64,000 nt of DNA from Ancylomarina euxina (GTDB lineage: Bacteria; Bacteroidota; Bacteroidia; Bacteroidales; Marinifilaceae). The notes beneath the pieces are model-generated. The model was given only the letters and a program-made list of their open reading frames with translations, was not told the DNA's origin and ran no database searches. The stretch spans positions 62,001-126,000 of the forward strand of contig NZ_QQWG01000005.1 in assembly GCF_003863355.1 (NCBI RefSeq), given 5' to 3'. Positions 25,519 to 34,733 of this stretch are shown here, piece by piece; positions within the stretch are counted from its first letter, which is position 1; every line of letters begins with the position of its first letter. Made by a program: the position numbers and the translations under genes.

Positions 25519-26709
25519 ATGAACTATATTCTTTTTGATAATGAGAGCTGGCAGAATTTCTTGCCTTTAACTTTTACTCGTCCCATTTCTGAAATCAGAT
25601 TAGGGATTTTAAGGATTTCTGAAAAATGGAATAGATTCCTTAATCAGGAGATTAGTTATATGACTCAGGATTATCTTTCGAAGAAATATCCGATGAAAAA
25701 GGCAGGTGAAAATATCTTGATTAATGCTTGTATTCTGCCAAATTCAGACTTAATTGAAGCCATTCAGTCATTATCTCAAGGGCAGGTTTTAGTTCATGAA
25801 GGTATTTTAATCGCGGTATCGGTAAGTGAAGATAAGCTTGATGATTTTGATACTTCATTACCAGACTATGCAGAGAAGATTATTTTTCAAGGAGAATTGG
25901 TTCGAATTGAAAAAGCTTACGATATTTTTCAGCTTAACGATAAGGCTCTTCGCGATGATTTTGAACTTTTGACCAAAGGGCGACAATCACAAATTATTAG
26001 TAAAACGGTTAATGTGCTTGGCGGAGAAAATATCTTTCTTGAAGAGGGTGCAAAGGTTGAGTTTGCAACTCTTAATGCCAATGAAGGCCCAATCTACATC
26101 GGTAAAGATGCTGAAATTATGGAAGGTTCTCTTGTTCGTGGACCACTGGCCATGTGTGAACATTCAGCATTAAAGATGGGAACAAAAGTATATGGTGCTA
26201 CAACTCTAGGTCCGTTCTGTAAGTCAGGAGGCGAATTGAGTAATGTGGTTTTTCTAGGCTATTCCAACAAAGCACATGATGGATTCCTTGGGAATGCAGT
26301 GATTGGTGAGTGGTGTAATATTGGAGCTGATACCAATAACTCGAATCTTAAAAATAATTATTCCGAAGTGAAGCTTTGGAATTATAAATCGAACCGATTC
26401 GATAAAACAGGCTTGCAGTTTTGTGGAACAATTATGGGGGATCATTCCAAATGTGGCATTAATACCATGTTGAATACAGGAACTGTAATTGGAGTGAGTG
26501 CCAATGTTTATGGGGCAGGTTTTCCCCGTAATTTTATTCCATCTTTCTCAATGGGGGGGAATCATGGATTTCAGGAGTACCGTTTAAAGGCTGCTCATGA
26601 AGTGGCTCAACTGGTCATGCAACGCCGAGGTTTAGAATTCGATAAAGTTGAAGAAGAGATTATGGATCATGTGTTTGAGATAACAGCTAAGTATCGAAAA
26701 TCGTTCTAG
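25519..26709 (+). CDS. Alternate GlmU-like sugar nucleotidyltransferase/acetyltransferase
   Basis: 396-residue cytoplasmic protein of the Bacteroidota alternate-GlmU family, thought to supply UDP-GlcNAc for peptidoglycan and lipid A. The N-terminal region (1-170) is a shortened nucleotidyltransferase-like domain opening with NYILFDNESWQNFLPLTFTRP. The C-terminal half is a left-handed beta helix of hexapeptide repeats, for example IYIGKDAEIMEGSLVRGPL and IGEWCNIGADTNNSNLKNNY, resembling the GlmU acetyltransferase region. The canonical GlmU LAAGxGTRM loop is missing, so the N-terminal activity is less certain. Followed after 136 bp by lon. Confidence 0.85.
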   Translation: MNYILFDNESWQNFLPLTFTRPISEIRLGILRISEKWNRFLNQEISYMTQDYLSKKYPMKKAGENILINACILPNSDLIEAIQSLSQGQVLVHEGILIAVSVSEDKLDDFDTSLPDYAEKIIFQGELVRIEKAYDIFQLNDKALRDDFELLTKGRQSQIISKTVNVLGGENIFLEEGAKVEFATLNANEGPIYIGKDAEIMEGSLVRGPLAMCEHSALKMGTKVYGATTLGPFCKSGGELSNVVFLGYSNKAHDGFLGNAVIGEWCNIGADTNNSNLKNNYSEVKLWNYKSNRFDKTGLQFCGTIMGDHSKCGINTMLNTGTVIGVSANVYGAGFPRNFIPSFSMGGNHGFQEYRLKAAHEVAQLVMQRRGLEFDKVEEEIMDHVFEITAKYRKSF

Positions 26710-26782
26710 TTGATTATTTCTTGGCATAGGTATTGCCTATTAGCCGTGTAGTATAAAAGTAGAGTAAGGGTGCGTCAATATG

Positions 26783-26797
26783 TCACAAACTGTGTGA
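26783..26797. promoter_or_regulatory. Short inverted repeat upstream of lon
   Basis: TCACA-N5-TGTGA, centred 56 bp before the lon ATG. It could be part of a control site but is short enough to be chance, and it is in the opposite order to a CRP site. Confidence 0.25.
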
Positions 26798-26845
26798 TAG
26801 TATGGCATTCTTGCATTTTTTGACAGAAATAAGACTAAGATAGAT

Positions 26846-29299
26846 ATGAGTAGTAAGATAGAAATCAATATAGGAAGCATAGGTCTAACGAATTTGATGG
26901 ATGAGGACTCCGATTTTATTCCAATTATAGCGGATGAGGATGAGAGCGCCATCGATGAATTTGTAGTGCCTGACAGTTTGCCAATTTTGCCACTTCGCAA
27001 TACTGTCCTATTCCCAGGAGTAGTTATTCCGATCACAGTTGGCAGAGAGAAATCTTTAAAACTAGTCAGAGAAGTTTATGCAAAGAAAGGCCTTTTAGGA
27101 GCTGTTTCTCAAATAGACTATGAGGTTGAAGATCCTGAAGTTGAGGATATGAATAAGATTGGTACCGTAGCCCAAATCATTAAGATTTTGGAAATGCCTG
27201 ACGGAACCACGACGGTTATTTTGCAGGGTAAAAAACGTTTCGAAATTGAAGAAATGGTGTCAAACGACCCTTACCATATTGCAAAAATAAACACCCTTAA
27301 GGATATCCGTCCTGAAAATGAGGATAATCAATTTAAGGCTCTTGTTGGATCAATTAAAGATATTGCAATTAAGGTGATTAAATTGAGTCCTCAGATTCCT
27401 AACGAGGCAACATTCGCCATTAAAAATATTGAAGGATCTTCTTTCTTGATCAACTTTATTTCGAGTAACTCGGAAATGAAATTGAGTAAGAAACAAGGTC
27501 TTCTAGACCTAGGTGCGTTGCAAGATAGGGCTATGAGACTTTTGGAGCTTTTATCTGCTGAAGTTCAGATCTTGGAATTGAAAGATGATATTCAATCGAA
27601 GGTGAAGACCGATATGGATCAGCAACAGCGTGAGTATTTGTTGCATCAGCAAATGAAAACCATTCAGGATGAGCTGGGTGGAAATCCGGGTGAAGAAGAT
27701 GTGATGGAGCTTGAAGAGAAAGCTCTTGAGAAACTTTGGGGCGATGAGGTTGCTGAAGTATTCGAAAAAGAATTGAAAAAATTACAGCGCTTGAATCCTG
27801 CTGCAGCTGAATATTCAGTTCAGTTGAATTACCTGCAGGAGATGATTGACCTACCTTGGAATGAGTTTACTAAGGATAATTTCGATTTGAAAAATGCTCA
27901 GAAAGTATTGGATGCTGACCATTTTGGATTGGAGAAAGTTAAAGATCGTATCATCGAACACTTAGCTGTTTTGAAATTAAAGGGTGATTTGAAATCCCCA
28001 ATTTTGTGTCTTTACGGCCCTCCAGGTGTTGGTAAAACATCTTTAGGGAAATCTATAGCTAGTGCTCTGGATAGAAAGTACGTGAGAATGTCATTAGGTG
28101 GTTTGCATGATGAAGCTGAAATCCGTGGGCATAGAAAAACATATATTGGTGCCATGCCAGGAAGAATTATCCTGGGTATGAAAAAAGCTAAATCGTCGAA
28201 TCCTGTCTTTATTTTGGATGAGATTGATAAGGTAGGTTCTGATCATAAAGGAGATCCTTCATCAGCCTTATTGGAGGTTTTAGATCCAGAGCAAAATAGT
28301 GCGTTCCACGATAATTTCCTTGATGTAGATTATGACTTGTCTAAGGTCATGTTTGTGGCTACAGCAAATAATATCGGTGCAATTGCAGCACCACTTCGCG
28401 ATCGTATGGAAATGATTGATGTGAGTGGTTATATTACTGAAGAGAAAGCAGAGATTGCTAAGCGTCACCTTATTCCTAAGCAATTGGAGAATCATGGATT
28501 GACAGCAGAGCATGTTGAAGTGCCAAATGAAGTGATTGTTCAGATTATTGAGAAGTATACTCGTGAGTCGGGTGTGCGAGGCTTAGATCAGAAGATTGCA
28601 AAACTGATGCGTGGTATTGCTAAGAAAGTAGCTATGGAAGATAGTTACGAGAGGGTGATAAAAGTTGATGAGCTGAAATCCTATTTAGGTGCTGAGCGTT
28701 TCAATCGCGATAAATATCAGGGGAACGAGTTTGCGGGTGTTGTGACCGGTTTAGCCTGGACATCAGTAGGGGGTGAGATTCTTTATGTAGAATCGAGTTT
28801 AAGCCCAGGTAAAGGCAAATTAACCCTTACAGGTAATCTTGGTGACGTGATGAAAGAATCGGCTCTATTGGCTCAGGAATACTTAAGAGCTCATGCTGCG
28901 AAACTAGATATCAAACAAGAAGCTTTTGATAATTGGAATCTTCATATTCACGTTCCAGAGGGGGCTATTCCAAAGGATGGACCATCCGCAGGTGTTACAA
29001 TGATTACATCTATCGCTTCTGCTTTTACACAACGTAAGATTAAGAAGAATTTGGCTATGACTGGGGAGATAACTTTGAGAGGAAAAGTGTTACCAGTTGG
29101 AGGAATTCGTGAGAAGATTTTAGCTGCAAAACGTGCCGGAATCAAAGAGATTATTCTTTGTCACGAGAATGAAAGAGATATCGAAGAAATTAAACCCATC
29201 TACTTAAAGGGACTAAAATTCCATTATGTAGAAGATGTGATGGATGTTCTGGCAATTGCTTTGATGAAGCAAAAAGTTAAAGAACCAGTCTTGATTTAA
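26846..29299 (+). CDS. lon: Lon protease (endopeptidase La)
   Basis: ATP-dependent cytoplasmic protease degrading misfolded and regulatory proteins. The 817 aa give an N-terminal LON substrate domain (from about 45, LPILPLRNTVLFPGVVIP), a coiled linker, AAA+ domain with Walker A GPPGVGKT (391-398) and Walker B FILDEIDKV, and a C-terminal peptidase domain. The catalytic dyad is Ser714 (KDGPSAG) and Lys757 (GIREKILAA), the 43-residue spacing of E. coli Lon. An acidic N-terminal leader of about 35 residues is typical of the phylum. A short TCACA-N5-TGTGA dyad lies upstream. Confidence 0.97.
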   Translation: MSSKIEINIGSIGLTNLMDEDSDFIPIIADEDESAIDEFVVPDSLPILPLRNTVLFPGVVIPITVGREKSLKLVREVYAKKGLLGAVSQIDYEVEDPEVEDMNKIGTVAQIIKILEMPDGTTTVILQGKKRFEIEEMVSNDPYHIAKINTLKDIRPENEDNQFKALVGSIKDIAIKVIKLSPQIPNEATFAIKNIEGSSFLINFISSNSEMKLSKKQGLLDLGALQDRAMRLLELLSAEVQILELKDDIQSKVKTDMDQQQREYLLHQQMKTIQDELGGNPGEEDVMELEEKALEKLWGDEVAEVFEKELKKLQRLNPAAAEYSVQLNYLQEMIDLPWNEFTKDNFDLKNAQKVLDADHFGLEKVKDRIIEHLAVLKLKGDLKSPILCLYGPPGVGKTSLGKSIASALDRKYVRMSLGGLHDEAEIRGHRKTYIGAMPGRIILGMKKAKSSNPVFILDEIDKVGSDHKGDPSSALLEVLDPEQNSAFHDNFLDVDYDLSKVMFVATANNIGAIAAPLRDRMEMIDVSGYITEEKAEIAKRHLIPKQLENHGLTAEHVEVPNEVIVQIIEKYTRESGVRGLDQKIAKLMRGIAKKVAMEDSYERVIKVDELKSYLGAERFNRDKYQGNEFAGVVTGLAWTSVGGEILYVESSLSPGKGKLTLTGNLGDVMKESALLAQEYLRAHAAKLDIKQEAFDNWNLHIHVPEGAIPKDGPSAGVTMITSIASAFTQRKIKKNLAMTGEITLRGKVLPVGGIREKILAAKRAGIKEIILCHENERDIEEIKPIYLKGLKFHYVEDVMDVLAIALMKQKVKEPVLI

Positions 29300-29346
29300 G
29301 ACTCAATGGTTCGAGTTTAAATAGATCTTGAACCTATATTGTTTTG

Positions 29347-29386
29347 TTAAGGGCTGTCGAAATTATTCGATAGCCCTTAATTTTTG
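29347..29386 (+). terminator. Intrinsic terminator after lon
   Basis: 14-bp stem with one G-T pair (29347-29360 with 29367-29380, loop AATTAT) followed by AATTTTTG. Confidence 0.85.
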
Positions 29387-29414
29387 TCTTATATTCGATT
29401 GCTTAATATTTTTG
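29383..29414 (+). promoter_or_regulatory. Putative promoter for the AI-2E family gene
   Basis: TTTG (29383-29386), 20 bp, TATTTTTG (29407-29414). The -33 box lies in the tail of the lon terminator. The leader would be about 80 nt. Confidence 0.45.
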
Positions 29415-29499
29415 TTAATTTTAATCGAATTAAGAAAGTGAAATTCGCTTCTTTGTAGTTTATACACGTTGTCTATTACTGTAAAATGAACCTTCTGAT

Positions 29500-30603
29500 A
29501 TGAATGGAAAAGGTAAATATTTAATTGCGGCTGTCGGCTTGCTTTTTTTAGGTTTGATATTTTGGTATTTCTCTGCCATACTGGCCTATATTGGAATTGC
29601 AGTTGTTCTTTCATTTATAGGACGTCCAGTTGTCGATTTCCTCAATAAAGCGACCATTAAAAAACATCCAATTCCGACTAGTGTTTCAGCGGGTTTGACC
29701 TTGGCCTTGCTTTGGTTGGTTATGGTTGTATTCTTTCGAACTTTTATTCCCATGATTGTTGAAGAGGCCAAGCAATTATCGAATATCGATGTGCAATCTG
29801 CTGTTCGTAGTTTGGATGAACCCATAAGGAATATTGAAGCTTTTATTTCGAAGTATTCTACCGAAGGCGGTGATTTCAAGATTCAAGCCGTAATAACAGA
29901 GAATCTTTCTTCTGTGCTTAAGTTTTCTGATATTTCGTCCATATTTGGATCTTTGGCAGGTACTGTTGGTGGCTTATTTATTGCCTTATTCTCCATTTCA
30001 TTTATCACATTTTTCTTTTTGAAGGACAGTAGTCTTTTTGTTGATTCGTTGGTTTTGTTTGTGCCCGAAAAAAACGAAGAGGGCGTCCGTCATGTACTTG
30101 ATTCAATCAAAAATCTGTTGATGCGCTACTTTGTTGGACTCTTTTTTGAAGTGATACTTGTTGGTACGATGGTGACTATTGGATTATCGATTGTGGGGAT
30201 GGGTTTTAGTCACGCCGTTGTTATTGGTTTGTTTGCTGGACTTATAAATGTCATCCCTTATATTGGGCCTATTATTGGGACTATGTTTGGTTTAATTATT
30301 GGTATTGCGACGAATCTCGATGTAGACTTTTATACACAAGTCGTACCTCTCCTAGGTTATACAGCTTTGGTCTTTTTTATTGTTCAGCTGATTGATAATA
30401 TCCTTTTTCAACCCCTTATCTACTCGAATAGTGTGAATGCTCACCCTCTGGAGATATTCTTAGTAATACTCTTCGCAGGCTCCATGTCAGGTATATTAGG
30501 TATGATGTTGGCGATTCCAGCCTACACCATTTTCCGTGTGATTGCCAAGGAGTTTTTCAATAAATATCGCTTTGTTAGGAAGCTGACTGAGAAGATTAAG
30601 TAG
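29500..30603 (+). CDS. AI-2E family transporter (PerM-like)
   Basis: 367-residue inner-membrane protein of the AI-2E/PerM family, with about eight hydrophobic segments. The N-terminal pair of helices is followed by the family SFIGRPVVDFL segment, a soluble middle part (about 90-150), then helices containing FVGLFFEVILVGTMVTIGL, IGLFAGLINVIPYIGPIIGT and the C-terminal HPLEIFLVILFAGSMSGILG with the conserved HP. Despite the name, members include Na+/H+ antiporters and exporters, so the substrate is unknown. It lies between two terminators as a single unit. Confidence 0.9.
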   Translation: MNGKGKYLIAAVGLLFLGLIFWYFSAILAYIGIAVVLSFIGRPVVDFLNKATIKKHPIPTSVSAGLTLALLWLVMVVFFRTFIPMIVEEAKQLSNIDVQSAVRSLDEPIRNIEAFISKYSTEGGDFKIQAVITENLSSVLKFSDISSIFGSLAGTVGGLFIALFSISFITFFFLKDSSLFVDSLVLFVPEKNEEGVRHVLDSIKNLLMRYFVGLFFEVILVGTMVTIGLSIVGMGFSHAVVIGLFAGLINVIPYIGPIIGTMFGLIIGIATNLDVDFYTQVVPLLGYTALVFFIVQLIDNILFQPLIYSNSVNAHPLEIFLVILFAGSMSGILGMMLAIPAYTIFRVIAKEFFNKYRFVRKLTEKIK

Positions 30604-30617
30604 AAAATTAAGATATA

Positions 30618-30650
30618 ATAAAGGCTGTTTCAATCGAAACAGCCTTTTAT
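30618..30650 (+). terminator. Intrinsic terminator after the AI-2E gene
   Basis: Perfect 12-bp stem AAAGGCTGTTTC/GAAACAGCCTTT with an AATC loop and a short T-run. Confidence 0.9.
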
Positions 30651-30756
30651 ATGTCATTTCTTTATTAATAATAATTTCGACATAAAAACCTCCTGTATTA
30701 GTAAATATAGGTGTTTTGATGAAAATGACTCAAAATAAGGTAGGTCGATAGTAAAT

Positions 30757-31004
30757 GTTAATTGCTTCACTAATGGCTTGGGCGAGCAATTAACATTGTT
30801 GAAGCCTCTAAAAAGGGTTTAGTCGAGCAATTAATGTTTGTTAATTGCTTCCCTAAGCAAAAAGAAGGTCATTAATATTTATTAATGACTCCACTAAAGG
30901 CTTGGGCGAGTAATTAATGTTTGTTAATGGCTTCCCTAAACAAAAAGAAGGGTATTATTATTTGTTAATGACTCCACCAAAGGCTTGGGCGAGTAATTAT
31001 AATT
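30757..31004. repeat. Array of six 41/42-bp units with chained dyads
   Basis: Units begin at 30757, 30798, 30840, 30881, 30923 and 30964, with alternating 41- and 42-bp spacing (83-bp period for pairs). Units 1, 4 and 6 share ...AAAGGCTTGGGCGAG..., while 3 and 5 share CTTCCCTAA and AAAAAGAAGG. At the joints are inverted repeats, such as GTCATTAATA-TT-TATTAATGAC (30869-30890) and AGCAATTAA-TGTTTG-TTAATTGCT. Nothing codes here. The array fills the gap between the AI-2E gene and the 3' end of rmuC. Confidence 0.9.
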
Positions 31005-31026
31005 TTATAATAAGCCGAATAAGGAC

Positions 31027-32397
31027 TTATTCTACAGCCTTTTCTTCACTTATTCTATCCAGTAAAGCTTGTGGTAATTTCTTTTTGACTTTTGCACCCA
31101 GTGTTCGAATCTTCTCAGCACGACCGACTAAATTACCTGTTCCATCGTAAAGCTTTTTCATAGACTCCTGATACAGTTTCTGGGAGCCATCCATTTGCTT
31201 GCCAAGCTTAATTAAATCCTCTACAAAACTGACAAATTTATCGTAAAGGGCACCGCCTTGTCGGGCTATCTCCATCACATTTTTGTTCTGGTTTTCCTGT
31301 TTCCAAATTGATGAAATGGTGCGAAGAGTTGCAAGAAGCGTAGATGGACTTACTACGACCACCTTATTGTCCCAAGCATATCCGAAAAGTTCCTGATCGG
31401 CTTGTACGGCCACAGCAAATGAAGATTCTATAGGAACAAACATCAATACAAAATCAGGTGTGTTTATAGAGTCTGAACTTTGATAGTGCTTATCTGCTAA
31501 TCCTTTTATGTGAGTTTTGAAAGAAATAATGTGTTCTTTCTGAAAATGCTCTCTCTCTTCATCGTTAGCTGCATTTACAAACCTTTCGTAAGCAACTAAT
31601 GATACTTTTGAGTCAACAATAATATGTTTCTCTTCAGGAAGGCGAATAATCACGTCAGGGCGAATTGATTGTCCATCACCATTTTTCATGACAACTTCTC
31701 TATCGTATTCCTGACCTCTGGTTAAGCCTGATCTTTCAAGAATTCTCTCAAGAACAACCTCACCCCAATTACCTTGTTTTTTTACATCACCTTTAAGTGC
31801 CTTTGTAAGGTTATTGGCTTCATCAGAAATTCTAGTGTTTAAATCGTAAAGCTTTTTTACTTCCTCACGTAAGCTAATTTTATCACGTAGCTCTTTATCG
31901 TAAGTCTCTTCTACTTTCTTCTCGAATGAGATTAATTTCTCTTTGATTGGACTCAAAATCTCATCCATGTTCTTTTGGTTCGAACTGGTGAATTCTTTTG
32001 AGTTTTCTTTAAGAATTTTATTTGCAATATTCTCAAACTCGGTTGTGAATCGCTTTTGAAGTTCTTCAAGTTCTATTTTCTGATTCTCAAGTTTTTCTTC
32101 AAGATTTTTGCGCTCAGTAGAAGATATGGAAATCGAACGATTTAATTTCTCGTTCTTTTCTCTTTCCGTTGAAATCTCGTTTTGAAGGACTTGTTTTTCA
32201 TTCTGGAGATTGTTGGCTCTTTCTTCGAATCTCATTCTAGATTGGTCCAGTTCACTCTTTTCAAGAATAAAAGCATTCTCTTTTATCAAAAGTTCTTCCC
32301 GATGTGTTGCAGCGGCAAAATTTAATTTCTTCCTTAATATCAGCCAGGCAATAAGCATCCCTTTTAATATTCCGATTGCGATATATAAAAATTCCAT
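31027..32397 (-). CDS. rmuC: DNA recombination protein RmuC
   Basis: 456-residue RmuC-family protein, linked in E. coli to limiting inversions at short repeats; members carry a nuclease-like fold. An N-terminal membrane helix (about 4-22) is followed by a long charged coiled coil (about 30-150). The RmuC domain then has GNWGEVVLERILERSGL, RPDVIIRLPEEKHIIVDSKV (a restriction-endonuclease-like D...DxK motif), and VMIFVP-type LMFVPIESSFA. The C-terminal helix holds GRAEKIRTLGAKVKK. It ends next to the repeat array at 30.76-31.0 kb and follows lpxH (49 bp gap). Confidence 0.95.
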   Translation of the reverse strand: MEFLYIAIGILKGMLIAWLILRKKLNFAAATHREELLIKENAFILEKSELDQSRMRFEERANNLQNEKQVLQNEISTEREKNEKLNRSISISSTERKNLEEKLENQKIELEELQKRFTTEFENIANKILKENSKEFTSSNQKNMDEILSPIKEKLISFEKKVEETYDKELRDKISLREEVKKLYDLNTRISDEANNLTKALKGDVKKQGNWGEVVLERILERSGLTRGQEYDREVVMKNGDGQSIRPDVIIRLPEEKHIIVDSKVSLVAYERFVNAANDEEREHFQKEHIISFKTHIKGLADKHYQSSDSINTPDFVLMFVPIESSFAVAVQADQELFGYAWDNKVVVVSPSTLLATLRTISSIWKQENQNKNVMEIARQGGALYDKFVSFVEDLIKLGKQMDGSQKLYQESMKKLYDGTGNLVGRAEKIRTLGAKVKKKLPQALLDRISEEKAVE

Positions 32398-32446
32398 AAT
32401 AAGAATTTAATTGAGTTTGATGTAAAATCTGTGTATGAGAATAAAG

Positions 32447-33211
32447 CTAGGCTTCAGGTTTTTCAAAGTTCATGAGCTCCATATTTGCTCCATCGAAAAC
32501 AGCATAAGTGAAGTGCGAAATCCAATCACCAGTGTTGATGTAACGAGCTCCTTTGTCTAGTTCTATATTTGAAGGCCAATGGCGATGTCCGAATACAAAA
32601 TAATCGAAATCTTCATTTTTTAGAATATCATTTGCAAAGAGTACCAGCCATTCTTTTGCTGTACCTCTAAATTGATCTGCTTCAACTTTGCCATCGCTCA
32701 GTCGACTGTGCGAAGACCATTTTAAAGCTAAGCCAATTGCAAAGTTGGGATGTAATCGGGCAAAGCACCATTGCAAGAATTTATTCGTGAATATTTTCTT
32801 AAGCATTTTATAACCTTTGTCGTATGGTCCCAGGCCATCACCATGGGCCAGAAAGAATTTTTTACCTTCAATTTCCGTCCTGAATTCTTTGTGATGAACA
32901 ATGATTCCTAGTTCTTGTGGTAGGTAATCGAAAACCCAAATGTCATGATTGCCCGTGAAAAAATGCACTTCTATTCCAGAGTCACATATCTCAGCAAGCT
33001 TCCCAAGCACTCTTGTGAATCCTCGGGGTACTGCTCTTTTGTACTCAAACCAGAAGTCAAAAATATCGCCCATTAAATAAATGGCTTTAGCATCTTCTTT
33101 CACTTGATTGAGCCACTTTACAAACAACTTTTCACGTTGAAGGTTGTTGTTTAAGGCTGGAGCACCTAAGTGAACATCAGAAGCAAAATATATCTTTTTC
33201 CCAGTTGTCAT
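32447..33211 (-). CDS. lpxH: UDP-2,3-diacylglucosamine diphosphatase
   Basis: Lipid A pathway hydrolase that releases UMP to give lipid X, acting at the inner face of the inner membrane. The 254 aa carry the metallophosphoesterase set: DVHLG (Asp12, His14), GDIFDFW (48-54), GNHD (87-90), HGD (123-125) and GHRHWP with two metal-binding histidines. The sequence SHSRLSDGKVEADQFR matches the LpxH-type insertion. Encoded upstream of rmuC and downstream of a DUF4369 lipoprotein gene, all on the minus strand. Confidence 0.93.
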   Translation of the reverse strand: MTTGKKIYFASDVHLGAPALNNNLQREKLFVKWLNQVKEDAKAIYLMGDIFDFWFEYKRAVPRGFTRVLGKLAEICDSGIEVHFFTGNHDIWVFDYLPQELGIIVHHKEFRTEIEGKKFFLAHGDGLGPYDKGYKMLKKIFTNKFLQWCFARLHPNFAIGLALKWSSHSRLSDGKVEADQFRGTAKEWLVLFANDILKNEDFDYFVFGHRHWPSNIELDKGARYINTGDWISHFTYAVFDGANMELMNFEKPEA

Positions 33212-33275
33212 ACGTTTGCTTAATTAAGCTATAGTTTTGAGTCTGGTTGAATTCCAGACTCAATGTTTTATTTTC

Positions 33276-34430
33276 TTATTTGATGTATTGAGCAACTTTC
33301 TCTTCAAGAGCTAATCCGTAAAGGTTCTTACCTACGATATCACCTTGTTTACTGATGATGTAGTTTGCAGGAATTTGTTGAACATTGAAGTTGCGGACAG
33401 CTAAAGCACTGCCATTTTCAGTATCACAAACATTTATCCAATTTAAACCATCTTTTTCAATAGCTTCTTTCCATAGTTTTGCATCTTGATCAACAGAAAC
33501 TTGATAGATTTCTAAACCATTGTTTTTATACTTTGCGTGGATTTTCTTTAGCGTGATATTCTGCTTTCTTGAGTTAACATCTTGTGATGCCCAAAAACTT
33601 AAAACAATCAATTTACCATGTAAAGAATTTAGATTAATCTCTTTTCCTGTGGTATTCTTAAGACTAAGGTTCGGATAATTTGCACCTTTCTCTTTAATCA
33701 GGTTTTTAATTTTCAAGTTATCCAAGCTTTTCTGCATGGTCTCCAGATTTGCCAACACAGCTTTTGTGTATTCGTGTTCTGGGTATAAGGCTCTCATCGA
33801 TGAAGCAACAACCTTAGCATACTTTATATCGTCATTTTCATTCAAGGTATAGGTGTTATCATCAATTTTCTGATAAAGTGCTAAATAACTTGAAAGAGAA
33901 GTCGCATTTTTCATGATGAAGTTGGCAGAGAATTCTCTTTGATCTTGAATCACTTCAATATATTTAGCCAACAAATTCTGAGAAATACTTGAATAGTTTG
34001 GATCTGCTTTTTTCTCCTGTAATTCTTTTCTGATAACAGCTAGACTATCCTTGGTTTCTTTTAGCTTATCATTTAAGTCTTTAACAAAAGCTGAACCTGT
34101 AGAACCTGAAACAATATAAGCCTGGTTCATATGAGTAGAAATTGAGTTTACTTCAACTTCTTCGTCAGGACTTGTTAAAAGGGTTAGTAATTTACCATTA
34201 GATAAACGCAATAAATAAAATTCAGGTTGTGACGATTTTGTTTTAAAACTGAATTCACCATTCTTGTCAAGCTTAACTGAATCAATTGTTTCTACGCGAG
34301 CTGTATGAAGCTTGTCAAGATACAGAGTAATTCCTTCACCTTTCTTAATGCTACCTTTTATTTTAACAGTAGGTTCCTGATTACATGCAAACAGAAGTAA
34401 TAGAGGAAGTGCAAATAATAGTTTCTTCAT
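33276..34430 (-). CDS. DUF4369/thioredoxin-fold lipoprotein lacking the redox CxxC
   Basis: Predicted exported lipoprotein of 384 aa: signal MKKLLFALPLLLLFAC with lipobox Cys16. Residues 20-120 resemble DUF4369 (beta-rich, GSIKKGEGITLYLDKL), followed by a helical middle. The C-terminal 130 residues form a TlpA/AhpC-like thioredoxin domain: GKLIVLSFW, then SVDQDAKLWKEAI and the cis-Pro loop QQIPANYIIS. At the active site, where TlpA-type proteins have WCxxC, the sequence is WASQDVNSR (280-288) with no cysteine, so disulfide exchange is unlikely. It may bind a partner instead. Function unknown. Confidence 0.85.
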   Translation of the reverse strand: MKKLLFALPLLLLFACNQEPTVKIKGSIKKGEGITLYLDKLHTARVETIDSVKLDKNGEFSFKTKSSQPEFYLLRLSNGKLLTLLTSPDEEVEVNSISTHMNQAYIVSGSTGSAFVKDLNDKLKETKDSLAVIRKELQEKKADPNYSSISQNLLAKYIEVIQDQREFSANFIMKNATSLSSYLALYQKIDDNTYTLNENDDIKYAKVVASSMRALYPEHEYTKAVLANLETMQKSLDNLKIKNLIKEKGANYPNLSLKNTTGKEINLNSLHGKLIVLSFWASQDVNSRKQNITLKKIHAKYKNNGLEIYQVSVDQDAKLWKEAIEKDGLNWINVCDTENGSALAVRNFNVQQIPANYIISKQGDIVGKNLYGLALEEKVAQYIK

Positions 34431-34733
34431 TGTTTTTCGTTTTTATGTCTTTTAAATATAGCTTATTTGTTAATTAACAGATTAATATTGGTTTATTTAT
34501 GTCTGTCGCTAATATTTAGTAAAGCTATATTGTTAAAAATCTTGATGTGATAATTAAAGCCGAAAATAGTAATAATTTCCTGTATTAGCACTTAAAAATG
34601 TTGAACAGATTAAGTCTCTAAGTATTTAAAATTCGAGTTTTCACCTAGAAGTTTTGTTATGAAAGATTAGTATGACCAAATAAAAAGTTTAATTTTAGTA
34701 CAAAAGGAAAGTTAAAATAAACATTAAGAAGCT
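34431..34733. other. Divergent intergenic region
   Basis: A 303-bp AT-rich gap between the starts of the lipoprotein and cotransporter genes, so it should hold both promoters. I could not find a full TAnnTTTG element on either strand, and no gene or hairpin stands out. AAAGGAAAG (34704-34712) lies 21 bp before the cotransporter ATG. Confidence 0.5.

Noticed and set aside
26801-26815. TGGCATTCTTGCA before lon as a sigma-54 promoter
   Set aside because: The GG-to-GC spacing is three bases too short for sigma-54.
30755-31005. Repeat array considered as CRISPR
   Set aside because: The units are contiguous with no unique spacers, and no cas genes are near.
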